A program made the position numbers and the translations under genes. Positions 51,156-61,668 of a stretch of 64,000 nt of DNA are shown here, one piece after another. Every line of letters begins with the position of its first letter. Within the stretch, counting starts at the first letter, position 1. Source of the stretch: Streptomyces rishiriensis. GTDB lineage: Bacteria; Actinomycetota; Actinomycetes; Streptomycetales; Streptomycetaceae. The stretch spans positions 151,073 through 215,072 of the forward strand of contig NZ_BEWA01000001.1 of assembly GCF_003112535.1 (NCBI RefSeq), given 5' to 3'. The notes below the pieces were generated by a model, which worked only from the letters and a program-made list of their open reading frames with translations, was not told the DNA's origin and searched no databases.

Positions 51156-54100
51156 TCAGTGGGGGGCGGGGCTGAGGACGAGGTGGAGGCGCTGGGCTAG
51201 GCCGTTGACAGTGCCGGCTGCCATCAGTTCCATCAGAGGTAGCTCGCAGGCGAAGGTCTGCTCCATGAGGACTTTCAGCTCGGCCCCCATGAGGGAGTCC
51301 AGGCCGAGGTCGGTGAGGTTGGCCCTGGGGTTGATGCGGTCGGGGCTGGTCTGTAGGACGTGGGCTGCCACCTCGGTCAGGGTGGAGGTGATCAGATTCA
51401 GTCGGGCCTCGTCGTCGTCCGCCGCCTTCAGCTGCTGGCGCAGGTCTTGGGCGCGGGCGCGGCTGGAGCGGTCGCTGCTGCCGGTCATCTGCGCGGTGAA
51501 GCGGGGGGCGGTCACTGCGGGAAGGAGATGGGTGAGGCGCTCCCAGTCCATGACGCCGATGACGGTCTGGCAGGTGGTGCGGTGCAGGTGGCGGTCGAGC
51601 GCGTCGAGGGCGGTGGCGGGGGTGATGAGGCCGATGCCGGAGCGGGCGATGGTGTCGGCGAGCCGGTGGCGCATGACGTAGCCGGTCTCGGAGATGCCGC
51701 CCCATGCCAGAGCCATTCCGGGGTGGCCGTGGTCGCGTCGGGCGCGCATGAGTGCTTCCAGGTGGAGGTTGGCGGCCGCGTAGGGGGCTTGGTACATGTT
51801 GCCGATCAGCGCGGCGACGGAGGAGTAGACGATGAAGAAGTCCGTCTGCCGGTCGCGGGTGAGCCGATCGAGGATTTCCGCGCCGCTCATTTTGGGTTCG
51901 AGGACTGCGGTGAACCGTTCGGCGTCGAGGTCCTGTAGGGGGGCGTCGTCCAGGTGCATCGCGGCGTGGACGACGCCGCGCACCGGGTGCCCTTGACGAT
52001 CGGCCTCCTCCAGGAGCTCTTCCACGGCTGCGGCGTTGGTGACGTCCAGGGCGTGGGCGTGGGCGTCGACGCCGAGGCGGTGCAGATCCGCGAGGAGGCT
52101 GGCTGCTTCGGGGGCGGTCGCGCCGCGGCGTGAGACGAGCGCGAGGTGGCGGGCGCCGCGGGCGGCGAGGTGGCGGGCGGTGGCGGCGCCCAGCCCGCTG
52201 AGCCCTCCGGTGATCAGGTAGGTGGCCTGGGCGTCGAGGACGGGCGGGTTGTCGGGTTCTTCGACGGCGACGGGCATGCTGGGGCTGAACGTGATGACGA
52301 CCTTGCCGAGGTGGCGGGAGTGCCGCAGGGCGGTGACGGCGTCGGTGATGCAGGGGGCGGGGTAGCTCTGGTGGGGCAGCGGCCGGTACGTGCCGTCCTT
52401 GATGCGCGAGGTGACGGTGCGGAAGGCGTCTGCTGCCTGTGCGGGGGTGTCGGCGATCAGGCGGGTGATGTCGACGCCGAAGTAGGCGAGGTTGTTGCAG
52501 AAGGGGCGCAGCAGCAGGGGCGCGTTGGCGTAGATGTCGCGCTTGCCGAGTTCGATGAACCTCCCGCCGGGCGTCAGGCAGTCCAGGCTGCGGGCGATGG
52601 CTTCGCCGGCCAGGGAATTGAGGACGACGTCGACGCCGCGTCCGCCGGTTGCCTCTCGTACCTGTGCGGCGAAGGACAGGTCGCGGGAGTTGAGTACGTG
52701 AGTGGCTCCGAGGGTGCGCAGCAGGTCGCGTTTGGCGGGGCTGCCTGCGGTGGCGATCACGCGGGCGCCGACGTGCCGGGCGTAGTTCAGGGCGGCCAGG
52801 CCGATGCCGCCGGCGCCGCCGTGGACCAGGAGGGTGTCGCCCTCTTGGAGGTGGGCGAGGGTCTCGAGGCTGTGCTGGACGGTGAGGTAGACGGCGGGCA
52901 GGGTGGCGGCCTGCTCGTAGGTCATGCCGGGGGGGATGTGTCCGGCCTGTTCGGTACGGACTCGGACGTGGGAGGCGAGGGTGCCATGGCCGAAGGCGAA
53001 GACACGGTCGCCTACCGCCAGGGTGGTGACGCCGGGGCCGATGGCGGTGACGGTGCCGGCGCATTCCAGGCCGAGACGGGGGCCGGTTTCGGTGGCCGGT
53101 TCGGCACCGGGCGGCAGCATGCCCTCGGCGAGCATGACGTCGCGGTAGTTCAGCGCCGCGGCCCGCACCTGGACCAGGACCTCGCCGCGTCCGGGCCGTC
53201 CGGGGTCGTCGGCGATCCAGGCGAGCTGGTGTGCGCGGCCGGGGCGGCGCAGTTCGATGCGGTAGCCCTCGCCGTCGGAGGCTGGGTGGGTGGGCGGGTT
53301 GAGGGGGTGCAGGCGCGGGGTGAAGCGTCCGTGACGGTTCAGGGCGATTTCATCCTCGGTGCTGGGATGCAGCACTTCGGCGGCGATGCGGGCGGCATCG
53401 GAGGCGGTGTCGGATGAGGTGTGCAGGCTGAGGCGGCGCACGGTCAGGGTGGGGTGCTCGTTCGCCATGACCCGCCCGATGCCCCACAGTGCGGCCGCGT
53501 GCGGGTCGGCGAGCCCTTCTGGGGTGCCGTGCAGGCCGGTGGGGGCGGTGACCAGCCACAGGTGCGGTTCGCTGGGGCCGGAGGCAGTGGCGGCGGTGGC
53601 CGCGGTTTTCAGTAGGCCCGCCATGCGGGTCACTGCCTGTGCGGCCGAGCGGCCGGTGTCGGTGGTGGTGGACAGGACGACGATGCGGCTGGCGGCGGCC
53701 GCGTCCAGGGACAGGGACCAGGTGTCCGCGTCGGGCTCCACGAGGAGCAGGTCGGCTGCGGGGAGCGTACGGGTGAGGGCGGCGGCCAGCTCCCGGTCAG
53801 CGGTGGGGGCGATGACCAGCCAGGAACTGGTGCTGTCCGCGGTGTCGGTCGCGGCCGGTTGGGCGTGACCGGCCGGGCGGGTTTCGGGGCTGGTGGGGTG
53901 GGCGGGTGAGCGGCGGGCGAGAAGGACGGAGTAGTCGCCGGCCGCTTCTTCGTCGGTGCTGCCGGAGATGGTGATCTGGTCGAAGCCGCACCCGGCGAGC
54001 AGCGGTGCCCACTTCTCGCGGGGCAGCAGGGGGCTGGACCGCAGGTGGGTGTCGGTGTTGGACCAGTATTCGGGCAGCAGTCCGAAGCAGGGGCCGAGGA

Positions 54101-57100
54101 TGTCCTCGTCGTGGCTCTCCACCGCCAGCAGCTGCCCGCCGTCGGCGAGGAGGCCGGACAGGCGGGTGAGGGTGGCGTTCAGGTCGGCGGTGGCATGCAG
54201 GACGTTCGCGGCGACGACCAGGTCGAAGCTGCCCGGGGCAAAGCCCTGATCTGTGGGGTCCTGGTTGAGGTCGAGGCTTCGGTAGTCGAGGTTGTCGTAC
54301 CGGATGAAGCGGGCTTGGGCGCGCGGGAAGAACGCGGCCGTGAGGTCGGTGTAGGTGTAGTGGGTGAGCTGGTGCGGCAGGGCGGGCAGCAGGGCCGCGG
54401 TCAAGCTGCCGGTTCCGGCACCTACTTCCAGAATGCGCAGTGGCCGGTGGGTCGGCCAGTCCTGCAGGGCGTGCTGGAGCAGGATGCGGGCGAACTGGGT
54501 ATGGATACGCAGTTGGGGGGTGTCGGAGTAGAAGGCTTCGACCAGGTGGCGGTCGGCTTCGCCGAAGAGCAGCTGGCGGGGGTCGGTGCGGCCGGTGAGA
54601 ATGTCGGCCAGGTGCGCGCCGCAGCGGTTGAAGACGGCGATCGCGGTGATCCAGTTCGGGTGTTGCTGGGCGAACTGCCGCATGTGGGTGAAGGGGTCGG
54701 CGGGGAGGCCGGTGAACTGCCAGCGCGGACCGTCTGCCTGGGAGGTGTCGGGGTGCAGGAGTCCCGCCCTGGCGGCGAGGTCTGCCATCAACGCCATGTA
54801 GGGGGCGTAATGGGGGCGCAGGCCGGCGTGCAGGAGTTCGTCCAGGCCGAAGTCGGTGGCGTCGGGCAGGAGGTGGCGGAAGGCGGCGGCGCCCCAGTGC
54901 GCGGCGGCGTTCTTCGCCCGAGGGGCGAAGTGCCGGTAGTCGTCGGCCAGTTCTGCTTCGATCGCTGCCCGGGCTGCGGCCGTGGCCGTGACGGTGCTGG
55001 CAGGGCTGGGGAGCGGCACGGCGCCGTCGGTTTCCGTAAGAGTGGCAACCTGTGGTGCGGCGCGCAGGATGGGGGTGAGTTCCTGCAGGGGGCGGCCGGG
55101 GGCGACTGCGTGCAGGCGGCAGCCGGTCATGGTTGCGGCCGTGGTGCCGTCCTGGTTGAGCACGGTGACGTCGACGACGGCGTCGGCGCCCACCACGTGC
55201 TGGAGGGACACGAGGATCTCACCCTGGGCGGCCGGTTGCTGCCACACGCGCAGGCTCTCCACTGCCGTGGGGAGGAACATGCCCCCTCCGGCGGCCTGGG
55301 CCAGCAGCGGGGCGGCTGCCTGCAGAGCTCCGTCCATGATCACGGGGTGGGCCTGGAAGTCCTGCCAGTGGCGAGCGGCGGCCTCGGGGAGCTGGTAGCG
55401 GGCGCGGACGGACGTCGGGTTGACGCTGAGGTCGGTCAGGACCCGGAAGGCCGGACCGTATTCCAGGCCGGCCCGGGCCGTGTGGGTGTAGTGCACCGCG
55501 GCGTCGATGCGGAGCGCACCGTCCGGGTCGAGGCCTGGGTTGTTGCCGGTGGGACGGGCGGGCGCGGGGCTGTGCGTCTGGGGGGCCGGGTGGATCAGGC
55601 GGCGCACGCAGGCCCGGGCGTGCAGGGTCCACTCGCCGGCGGCGTCGGTGCGGGAGGCGATCAGGACGATGCCGTCCTCGGCCGACACTGACGTCTGCAG
55701 GACCAGGAGCGAGGGGTTGTCGCTGCGGGGCAGCGCCAGGGGACGGACGATGTCCAGGCCGCTCACCTCGCACGGTGCGGCCAGAGCCTGGCGGCCTGCG
55801 GCCAGGGCCATCTCCAGGTACGCGGTGGCGGGCATCACCATGGTTCCGTCCACCTGGTGGTCGGCCAGCCATGGCAGCCTGACGGTGCTGAGCTGCTGAT
55901 GCCAGGCCGGTTCGGCCACCGCCGCCCGCCGGCCCAGCAGCGGGTGGATGAGGGTTTTGTCCTGGGGGATGTGCGCCCACCAGTCGGGCGAGCCGTTCCA
56001 CTGCCGCTCCCGCTCCCAGGGGTAGGCGGGCAGGGACACCACCCGGCCCGGGTGGGGGAGGCAGCGGTTGCCGGGACGGACGCCAACGGCGATGAGAGAG
56101 GCTGCGGCGCGCCGCACGGAGAGCGGCCCGTCGCCGTCACGGCGCAGGGTGGCGTGAGCCGACAGGGTTGGCAGGAGGCGGCGCAGGTAGGTGGAGAGCA
56201 CCGGGTGGGGGCCGACTTCGAGGAACTGGGTGCAGCCGTTGTCGGTGAGCGCGGTGACGGCGTCACCGAAGGCGACCGGTTCGCGCACGTTGCGCCACCA
56301 GTACTCGGCATCCAGCTGTTCGCCGCCCATGATGCTGCCGGTGACCGTGGACGCCAGGGGCAACCTACCCGGGCGGGGGCGCAGGGAGCGCAACGGGTGG
56401 AGGATCTGCTGCTGGACAGGGTCCATGTGCCGGGAGTGGAAGGCGTAGTCGAGGTCCAGTTCGCGGAAGAACACCCCGCGCAGCTCCATCTGACGGCCCA
56501 GCTCTGACAGTGCGGCCGCGTCGCCGGCGATGGTGACGTCGCGGGTGGTGTTGGTGCCGGCCAGCTCCAGGAGGCCGCCGAATGCGGCCAGCTCCTTCCG
56601 GGCCTCTTTGGCCCCCAGCCCGACCGCGGCCATCCGGCCGCTGCCGGCCGTGGCGCCCTGTGCGCGGCTGCGGACGGCCACCACGTGGCAGGCCTGGGCC
56701 AGATCAAGGCAGCCGGCCGCATACCCGGCCGCGATCTCCCCCACGCTGTGCCCGACGACAGCATCGGGTTCCACACCGTGTTGGCGCAGCAGGGCCAGGA
56801 GGCCGACCTGCACGGCGAACAGCAGCGGCTGGGCCACCTCAGTGCGTTCCAGGCCGGTGGATCCCTCCTGAAGCGCTCGGGTCACCGACCAGCCCAGAGC
56901 GGGGTGAAGTTCGGCGTCCACGGCGCTCACTGCTGCGGCGAAGAGCGGCTCGTGGCGCAGGAGATCGGCGCCCATGCCGGCCCACTGCGAGCCGTTCCCG
57001 CTGAACACGAACGCCAGGCCTCCGGGGCGCTCTGGAACGGTGACCTTCACGCCGGGGCCGTCGACCAGTCCTTCGGCCAGGGCCAGCAGAGCCTCGGCTG

Positions 57101-58676
57101 CCTCCTGTGGGTCGGCGGCCAGCACAGCCGCGGCGTGCTCGTGACGACCCCGGCGCACGGTGGAGGTGTAGGCGACATCGTAGAAGTCGTCATCGGCGGT
57201 GAACTGCAGGTGCTGAGCCATACGTTCGGCGCTCGCGGTGAGTGCCTGAGGGGTGCGGGCGGAGACCACGACCGGCAATCGGCCGGCGTAGGAAGCGCTG
57301 TGGGGCTCACCGGTGTGGTCCCGGGAACCCCGGGAGACGCCACCGCGGTTGCGGGGGGCGCCGACAGGTTCGGGGTCGGCCAACACCACGTGGGCGTTGG
57401 CGCCGCCGAACCCGAAGGAGTTCACCCCCGCCAACGCCATCCCGGGGTGCTCGAGGGGCTCCAGGCGGGTGACGGGCCGCACGTTGAGTTCGTCGAAGTC
57501 GATTTGCTGGCTGAGGTCCTCCGCGTGCAGGGTCGCCGGCACCTGCCGGTGGCGCAGCACCAGCATTGCCTTGAACAGCCCGCCCATGCCGGAGGCGGCC
57601 TCCATGTGGCCCAGGTTGCTCTTGATCGACCCGATCGGCAGCGCGCCCCGGTTGCGCCCCCGGCCCAGCGCACGGCCGATGGCCTGTGCCTCCAGCGGAT
57701 CCCCGGCCTGTGTGCCCGTGCCGTGGGCCTCCAGATAGGCGACGTCGTCGGGAACAAGCCCGGCCCTCTCGTAGACGTCGCGTAGCAGGGCCTGCTGGGC
57801 GGTACTGCTCGGCAGGGCGAGGCCAGGGGTGCGGCCGTCGTTGTTCGCGCCGCTGGCCACGATCACGCCGTGGATGCGGTCGCCGTCCCCGCGCGCGTCG
57901 GCCAGACGCTTGAGCAGGACCAGTCCGCCGCCCTCGGCCCGTACGAAACCGTCGGCTTGGGCCGAGAACGGCCGGCACCGTCCGGTGGGCGAGAGCATCG
58001 ACGCACTGGAGAACCCGGCGAACAGCTGCGGGCTGAGGAGCACATTGACACCCCCGGCCACCACCGCGCGCGACCGGGCCGCCCGCAGGTGCTCGCACGC
58101 CTGGTGCAGGGCCGTCAGCGCCGAGGAGCAGGCGGTGTCGACCGCAATGCTCTGGCCGTGCCAGTCGAAGTAGTGCGAGAGCCGGTTGGCGACGATCGCC
58201 CCGGCCATCCCCGACATGGTGTAGGGGTTACTTGTGTCCGTCCCGGCGGCCTGCAGCTCGCCGTAGTCGCGGCTGGAGCAGCCGACGAACACTGCCGTGT
58301 CCGACCCCTCCAGGCCGGCCGGGTCCACGCCGGCGTCATCGAGCATCTCCACCGCCATCTCCAGCAGCAACCGCTGCTGCGGATCCATCCGGGACGCCTC
58401 CCGGGCGGAGATACCGGTGAAGAAGGACCCGTCGAAGCCCGCCACATCGTCCAGGAAGCCACCGGCTGCGGTGTAGGAGTGGCCTGGCCGGCGCCGGTCG
58501 GGGTCGACGAAGTCAGCGGCAGCGAACCGGTCGGCGGGCACCTCGGTGACCATGTCGCGCCCGGCTGTGAGAACCGCCCACAGATCGTCCAGATCGTTGA
58601 TGCCGCCGGGAAGACGGCAGGCGGTGCCGACCACGGCGATCGCGTCATCGGGCAGCAGGGACTCACGGAAAGACAT
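51156..58676 (-). CDS. Highly reducing type I polyketide synthase, KS-AT-DH-MT-ER-KR-ACP
   Basis: One module in 2506 residues. Start at 58676 (GGAG 8 bp upstream); 58694 is the alternative. KS: Cys in AVDTACSSALTALHQA (about 183), YLEAHGTGTQAGDP, GSIKSNLGHMEAASG. AT: Ser in VVGHSVGEIAAGYAAG (about 643) with DYAFHSRHM, nearer malonyl type. DH: LADHQVDGTMVMPATAYLE (about 938). Methyltransferase: ILEVGAGTGSLTAALL (about 1413). ER: LLVHGGAGGIGLAALNYARH (about 1953). KR: YLITGGLSGLGAATARHLAA (about 2157) with SSVAALIGNMYQAPYAAAN. ACP: NLTDLGLDSLMGAELKVLME (about 2459). All active-site motifs are present, and a complete module with no thioesterase suggests iterative use. Release is probably by the adjacent reductase. 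Confidence 0.95.
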   Translation of the reverse strand: MSFRESLLPDDAIAVVGTACRLPGGINDLDDLWAVLTAGRDMVTEVPADRFAAADFVDPDRRRPGHSYTAAGGFLDDVAGFDGSFFTGISAREASRMDPQQRLLLEMAVEMLDDAGVDPAGLEGSDTAVFVGCSSRDYGELQAAGTDTSNPYTMSGMAGAIVANRLSHYFDWHGQSIAVDTACSSALTALHQACEHLRAARSRAVVAGGVNVLLSPQLFAGFSSASMLSPTGRCRPFSAQADGFVRAEGGGLVLLKRLADARGDGDRIHGVIVASGANNDGRTPGLALPSSTAQQALLRDVYERAGLVPDDVAYLEAHGTGTQAGDPLEAQAIGRALGRGRNRGALPIGSIKSNLGHMEAASGMGGLFKAMLVLRHRQVPATLHAEDLSQQIDFDELNVRPVTRLEPLEHPGMALAGVNSFGFGGANAHVVLADPEPVGAPRNRGGVSRGSRDHTGEPHSASYAGRLPVVVSARTPQALTASAERMAQHLQFTADDDFYDVAYTSTVRRGRHEHAAAVLAADPQEAAEALLALAEGLVDGPGVKVTVPERPGGLAFVFSGNGSQWAGMGADLLRHEPLFAAAVSAVDAELHPALGWSVTRALQEGSTGLERTEVAQPLLFAVQVGLLALLRQHGVEPDAVVGHSVGEIAAGYAAGCLDLAQACHVVAVRSRAQGATAGSGRMAAVGLGAKEARKELAAFGGLLELAGTNTTRDVTIAGDAAALSELGRQMELRGVFFRELDLDYAFHSRHMDPVQQQILHPLRSLRPRPGRLPLASTVTGSIMGGEQLDAEYWWRNVREPVAFGDAVTALTDNGCTQFLEVGPHPVLSTYLRRLLPTLSAHATLRRDGDGPLSVRRAAASLIAVGVRPGNRCLPHPGRVVSLPAYPWERERQWNGSPDWWAHIPQDKTLIHPLLGRRAAVAEPAWHQQLSTVRLPWLADHQVDGTMVMPATAYLEMALAAGRQALAAPCEVSGLDIVRPLALPRSDNPSLLVLQTSVSAEDGIVLIASRTDAAGEWTLHARACVRRLIHPAPQTHSPAPARPTGNNPGLDPDGALRIDAAVHYTHTARAGLEYGPAFRVLTDLSVNPTSVRARYQLPEAAARHWQDFQAHPVIMDGALQAAAPLLAQAAGGGMFLPTAVESLRVWQQPAAQGEILVSLQHVVGADAVVDVTVLNQDGTTAATMTGCRLHAVAPGRPLQELTPILRAAPQVATLTETDGAVPLPSPASTVTATAAARAAIEAELADDYRHFAPRAKNAAAHWGAAAFRHLLPDATDFGLDELLHAGLRPHYAPYMALMADLAARAGLLHPDTSQADGPRWQFTGLPADPFTHMRQFAQQHPNWITAIAVFNRCGAHLADILTGRTDPRQLLFGEADRHLVEAFYSDTPQLRIHTQFARILLQHALQDWPTHRPLRILEVGAGTGSLTAALLPALPHQLTHYTYTDLTAAFFPRAQARFIRYDNLDYRSLDLNQDPTDQGFAPGSFDLVVAANVLHATADLNATLTRLSGLLADGGQLLAVESHDEDILGPCFGLLPEYWSNTDTHLRSSPLLPREKWAPLLAGCGFDQITISGSTDEEAAGDYSVLLARRSPAHPTSPETRPAGHAQPAATDTADSTSSWLVIAPTADRELAAALTRTLPAADLLLVEPDADTWSLSLDAAAASRIVVLSTTTDTGRSAAQAVTRMAGLLKTAATAATASGPSEPHLWLVTAPTGLHGTPEGLADPHAAALWGIGRVMANEHPTLTVRRLSLHTSSDTASDAARIAAEVLHPSTEDEIALNRHGRFTPRLHPLNPPTHPASDGEGYRIELRRPGRAHQLAWIADDPGRPGRGEVLVQVRAAALNYRDVMLAEGMLPPGAEPATETGPRLGLECAGTVTAIGPGVTTLAVGDRVFAFGHGTLASHVRVRTEQAGHIPPGMTYEQAATLPAVYLTVQHSLETLAHLQEGDTLLVHGGAGGIGLAALNYARHVGARVIATAGSPAKRDLLRTLGATHVLNSRDLSFAAQVREATGGRGVDVVLNSLAGEAIARSLDCLTPGGRFIELGKRDIYANAPLLLRPFCNNLAYFGVDITRLIADTPAQAADAFRTVTSRIKDGTYRPLPHQSYPAPCITDAVTALRHSRHLGKVVITFSPSMPVAVEEPDNPPVLDAQATYLITGGLSGLGAATARHLAARGARHLALVSRRGATAPEAASLLADLHRLGVDAHAHALDVTNAAAVEELLEEADRQGHPVRGVVHAAMHLDDAPLQDLDAERFTAVLEPKMSGAEILDRLTRDRQTDFFIVYSSVAALIGNMYQAPYAAANLHLEALMRARRDHGHPGMALAWGGISETGYVMRHRLADTIARSGIGLITPATALDALDRHLHRTTCQTVIGVMDWERLTHLLPAVTAPRFTAQMTGSSDRSSRARAQDLRQQLKAADDDEARLNLITSTLTEVAAHVLQTSPDRINPRANLTDLGLDSLMGAELKVLMEQTFACELPLMELMAAGTVNGLAQRLHLVLSPAPH

Positions 58677-58850
58677 AGAGAGCGCTCCGGGCATGTGTGA
58701 TCAGGCAGACAGGAGAGGAGAGGAGCGGGTGCGAGCGAAGGAGCCCTACCTAGGGCTCTTCAAGAGCAGGGGGTGGCACCCTGCGCTCGACTCAGGGCAG
58801 GCAGCCGGGGAATTCTCGGGCGTGCAAGGGGCTGCGCAGGCACCGGCGTC

Positions 58851-59999
58851 TCAGGAGGTGGTGGCCAGCGGTGCGTCCTGGAAGCCCAGCGCACGCCGCA
58901 GGTACGGGACATCGACAGCAACGGGCTCGGGTAGTCCCGGGGTGGCGGCCAGAGCGTGGGTGCGGTCGTAGGTACGCCGGTGCCGGCAGTAGGCGAAGAA
59001 CCCGGTCAAGTGCTCAGCGATGAAGGACTCCGCTGGCGTCGGATCGAGCAGGTCGTCGACGCACTCCACGCGCAGGAGCGGATGTTGCGCCTCGATGACG
59101 CCGATGATGTCTCTGATCGGTGTGGGCTTCCCATGCACGACGTGGAAGGTACGCGCGCCCGGACCCTCTAGGAGGGCGTCCTGGCCGATGCGGAGCATGG
59201 CCCGGGTGGCGTACTGGTCGGGGACGATGTTGAACGTCGCGTCCGGCGACACTCGCAGCCGCAGCTGGAGGGAATGCGTCCGTTGCGCCGGACCGGGGAT
59301 GCCCGTTGCGCCCTCGCGCGCCACCACGTCGATCATCTGCCCAAACACCGCCACCGGATGACCCGCCGCAGCCCCCGGGGCTATGGCGTCGCTGGCGACG
59401 ATGCTGGGCCGCAGCACCACGACCGGCCGTCGCATGCGCTGCGCCCAGCCCCGCACCAGCAGTTCGGCCTCATACTTCGAGGCGTCGTAATGCGTCTCGA
59501 AGCCGTAGGCGTCACTCAGGTCATCCTCCAGCACGATGCCGTCGCGCCGGCCGCCGGCGACGGCCATCGTGCTGACGTGCACCACCCGGCAGTGCGAAGA
59601 GGTCAGCTCCGCGAACTGCAGCACATTCGCCGTGCCGTGCGTATTCACCCGGAAGAGCCGCTCCCGCTCCCCCGCCAGCGCGATGTCACCCGCGCAGTGC
59701 CACACCCCGGTGACCTCACCGGCCAGACGGGTGTGCTCCGCCGCCGACATGCCCAGCCACTTCCGGGTCACATCACCGCTCACACACACCAGACGCCGGC
59801 GTTCCTCCGGCGAGAGGTCGCCGTGCGCGCCGACTGTCTCCCTCACACGCCGATACGCGGAAGCCAGACTCCCCCGCACCAGACACACCACCCGCTCCCC
59901 CCGTTCCACGAGTAGCGCGTATGCAAGACGAGAACCCACAAACCCTGACGCACCAGTGATCAGAACAGTCACGCTGCCACAATGACCCACCTGTCCCAT
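58851..59999 (-). CDS. Thioester-reductase-like extended SDR
   Basis: The 382-residue protein has a Rossmann start VTVLITGASGFVGSRLAYAL and the thioester/fatty-acyl reductase pattern: VCLVRGSLASAYRRVRE, GVWHCAGDIALAGERERLFR, RVVHVSTMAVAGG, DASKYEAELLVRGWAQR (catalytic Tyr-Lys in YDASKYEAE) and VVLRPSIVASDA. Such R domains reduce ACP-bound chains to aldehydes or alcohols with NAD(P)H. GTG 59972 is an alternative start. It lies directly upstream of the PKS on the same strand and is the likely chain-release enzyme. Confidence 0.85.
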   Translation of the reverse strand: MGQVGHCGSVTVLITGASGFVGSRLAYALLVERGERVVCLVRGSLASAYRRVRETVGAHGDLSPEERRRLVCVSGDVTRKWLGMSAAEHTRLAGEVTGVWHCAGDIALAGERERLFRVNTHGTANVLQFAELTSSHCRVVHVSTMAVAGGRRDGIVLEDDLSDAYGFETHYDASKYEAELLVRGWAQRMRRPVVVLRPSIVASDAIAPGAAAGHPVAVFGQMIDVVAREGATGIPGPAQRTHSLQLRLRVSPDATFNIVPDQYATRAMLRIGQDALLEGPGARTFHVVHGKPTPIRDIIGVIEAQHPLLRVECVDDLLDPTPAESFIAEHLTGFFAYCRHRRTYDRTHALAATPGLPEPVAVDVPYLRRALGFQDAPLATTS

Positions 60000-60313
60000 A
60001 AAGACAAAACGCAGAGTAATCAATCAAACACGCATGGGTGAATGCTTTTCCCGGTGAGCCGCCGAAGGTCTGTCCGCTGACGCGCACCACGCGCGTACGA
60101 GACGTCCACGCGAACGCCGCGGCGGCGCTCAAGGCCTACATCGTCTTCGAGTTGCGCCGTGAGGCGCTGTGCTTCGTGCGGGGTGAGAGGCCTTCGCCGC
60201 CGACGAGCAAGCCGCCGCGGTGGAGTCCGGTAGCACCGTCCGACCGCCCCCGTCCCCGTTGCCCCAGGTCAGGCACTACTCCGTTGTTTTCTCGGCGTGT
60301 ACTACCGGGACCC
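60000..60313. other. Intergenic stretch before the reductase
   Basis: No supported gene is seen. Forward sequence near 60095-60180 can be read as NAAAALKAYIVFELRREALC, which might be eroded coding DNA, but it has no recognisable family, start or continuation. It could hold the promoter of the reductase-PKS pair. No clear -10/-35 pair is visible. Confidence 0.35.
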
Positions 60314-61323
60314 CTACCTGGCCGCAGTTATCAGGGCCGGTGAGCAGGTGTCGGGCGAGCCAAGTGCCGTCAACGAGGGGGCGACGGTGCGAGCGCCGGG
60401 GAGTGCGGCGCGAACGCAGGCACTGAGACTGTCGCCCACCCCGGCCTCGACCAACAGCCGCTCGTCGAGCGGGGTGAGCCGACCGAGGGCGTCGGTGAAG
60501 CGGACGGCTTGGTGAAGCAGACGGCGAGGGCCGTAGTCAGGTCGTCGCTGTCGGTGCGGGCGCGCCCCTGGACGGGTGGACCGGGATGCGCAGGTGCCGC
60601 GGGCGCAGATCTGCCACCCCACGCCGGAAGTGGTCGTGAACGGGCTGGAGCGCGGAGTGGTGGGCCGCGTAGGGAACGGGGAGGCGCCACATCCGGGGAA
60701 CGGCGGGGCCTGTGAGGGAGAGCGGGCGTCAAGAGCCTCGGTTGGGCCACTGACCATGGCCTGCCGGGGCGAATTGACGCATGCCACCGCCACGTTGGTG
60801 CGGCCGGCGCCGACCAGCAGCGCCTCGGTGTCGGACTCGCCCGCGTCGACAAGGACCAAGCCGCCACGCCCGACCACATCACGGTAGGCGTCGTTGAGCG
60901 CGCATACTAGCCGCGCCCCTTCGGCCAGAGTGAACGCGCCTGCGCAGACCAGGGCCGCGTACTCGCCGAGGCTGTGCCCCACGATCAGTCGTGGGACGAT
61001 CTCGGAGGCGGCGAGGACCCTGGTGAGGGCGACAGAGACCGCGAAGTGGGCCAGCGGCACCGCTCCGTACGGGAGCGGGTCCGGCTGGGAATGCTCCAGC
61101 AGGGCCGGGCGGACCGGCCCGTACCCGTACGCGCCGCCACCCGATCGATCGTGTCGAGAACGCGGTCGGTCACATCGCGGAACACGGCCTGGGCGGCAGC
61201 CGAGCCCCCGTTGTGGCGGTGGTACCAGTGGTGCAGGGCAGCGCGCGGATCGCCGCCCTGACCCGGGAAGAGGAAGACCGCGCTGCCACGGCCGTCGTGG
61301 GGCAGGTGCCCCGTGCCGGGCAT
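60314..61323 (-). pseudogene. Stand-alone acyltransferase, frameshifted
   Basis: It starts MPGTGHLPHDGRGSAVFLFP, GQGGDPRAALHHWYHRHNGG. The frame then shifts near 61150, and the catalytic region VPRLIVGHSLGEYAALVCAG (nucleophile Ser), LVCALNDAYRDVVGRGGLVL and VNSPRQAMVSGPTEAL follows in another frame. After a second shift come VPRMWRLPVPYAAHHSALQP and VHDHFRRGVADLR, then a return for LTPLDERLLVEAGVGDSL to the end. Length and order are those of a malonyl-type AT, with several indels. It belonged to the PKS locus. Its start overlaps the lipocalin-like stop. Confidence 0.75.
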
Positions 61324-61660
61324 CAACGTTCCGCCTCTGTGGCCGGACGGAGGGGCATCCGCTGCCAGACGGTGCCAAGAATCTGTCCGTTGTCGTCAGG
61401 AAGTGAGCGGAGAGTGAGGCGGCCGGCCGCCAGATGGGCGCTGCGGAGCAGGTGCGCCCCAGTCCACCGGGCTCGCCGCCGACCAACGTCCGGTGGACCA
61501 CACGGTCACCCAGCCACTCGAAGGTACCGGCGTAGCCGAAATAGCCGTCCGCGCCAGCGACATGGGCGGACACCTGCCCGTCAGGGGTGTAGATGATCGG
61601 GCACCGCACCTCCGTCCCGAACGGATGGGTGACCTCCCGGCCGCGCGATCACTCTCCGGC
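61323..61660 (-). pseudogene. Lipocalin-like domain protein, truncated and frameshifted
   Basis: The reverse frame gives REVTHPFGTEVRCPIIYTPD, GQVSAHVAGADGYFGYAGTF and EWLGDRVVHRTLVGGEPGG, then in a second frame AHLLRSAHLAAGRLTLRSLP and ILGTVWQRMPLRPATEAER with a TGA overlapping the AT start. This is the pattern of the small lipocalin-like domain found in actinomycete polyketide loci. The N-terminus is lost where the MmpL gene ends. Confidence 0.6.
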
Positions 61661-61668
61661 TCGCCCCC

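Noticed and set aside
51106..53417. Long open frames on both strands inside the PKS (652 and 423 residues)
   Set aside because: They have repetitive Arg/Pro or Gly/Val composition and no motifs, and they overlap the ER-KR-ACP part whose motifs are intact.
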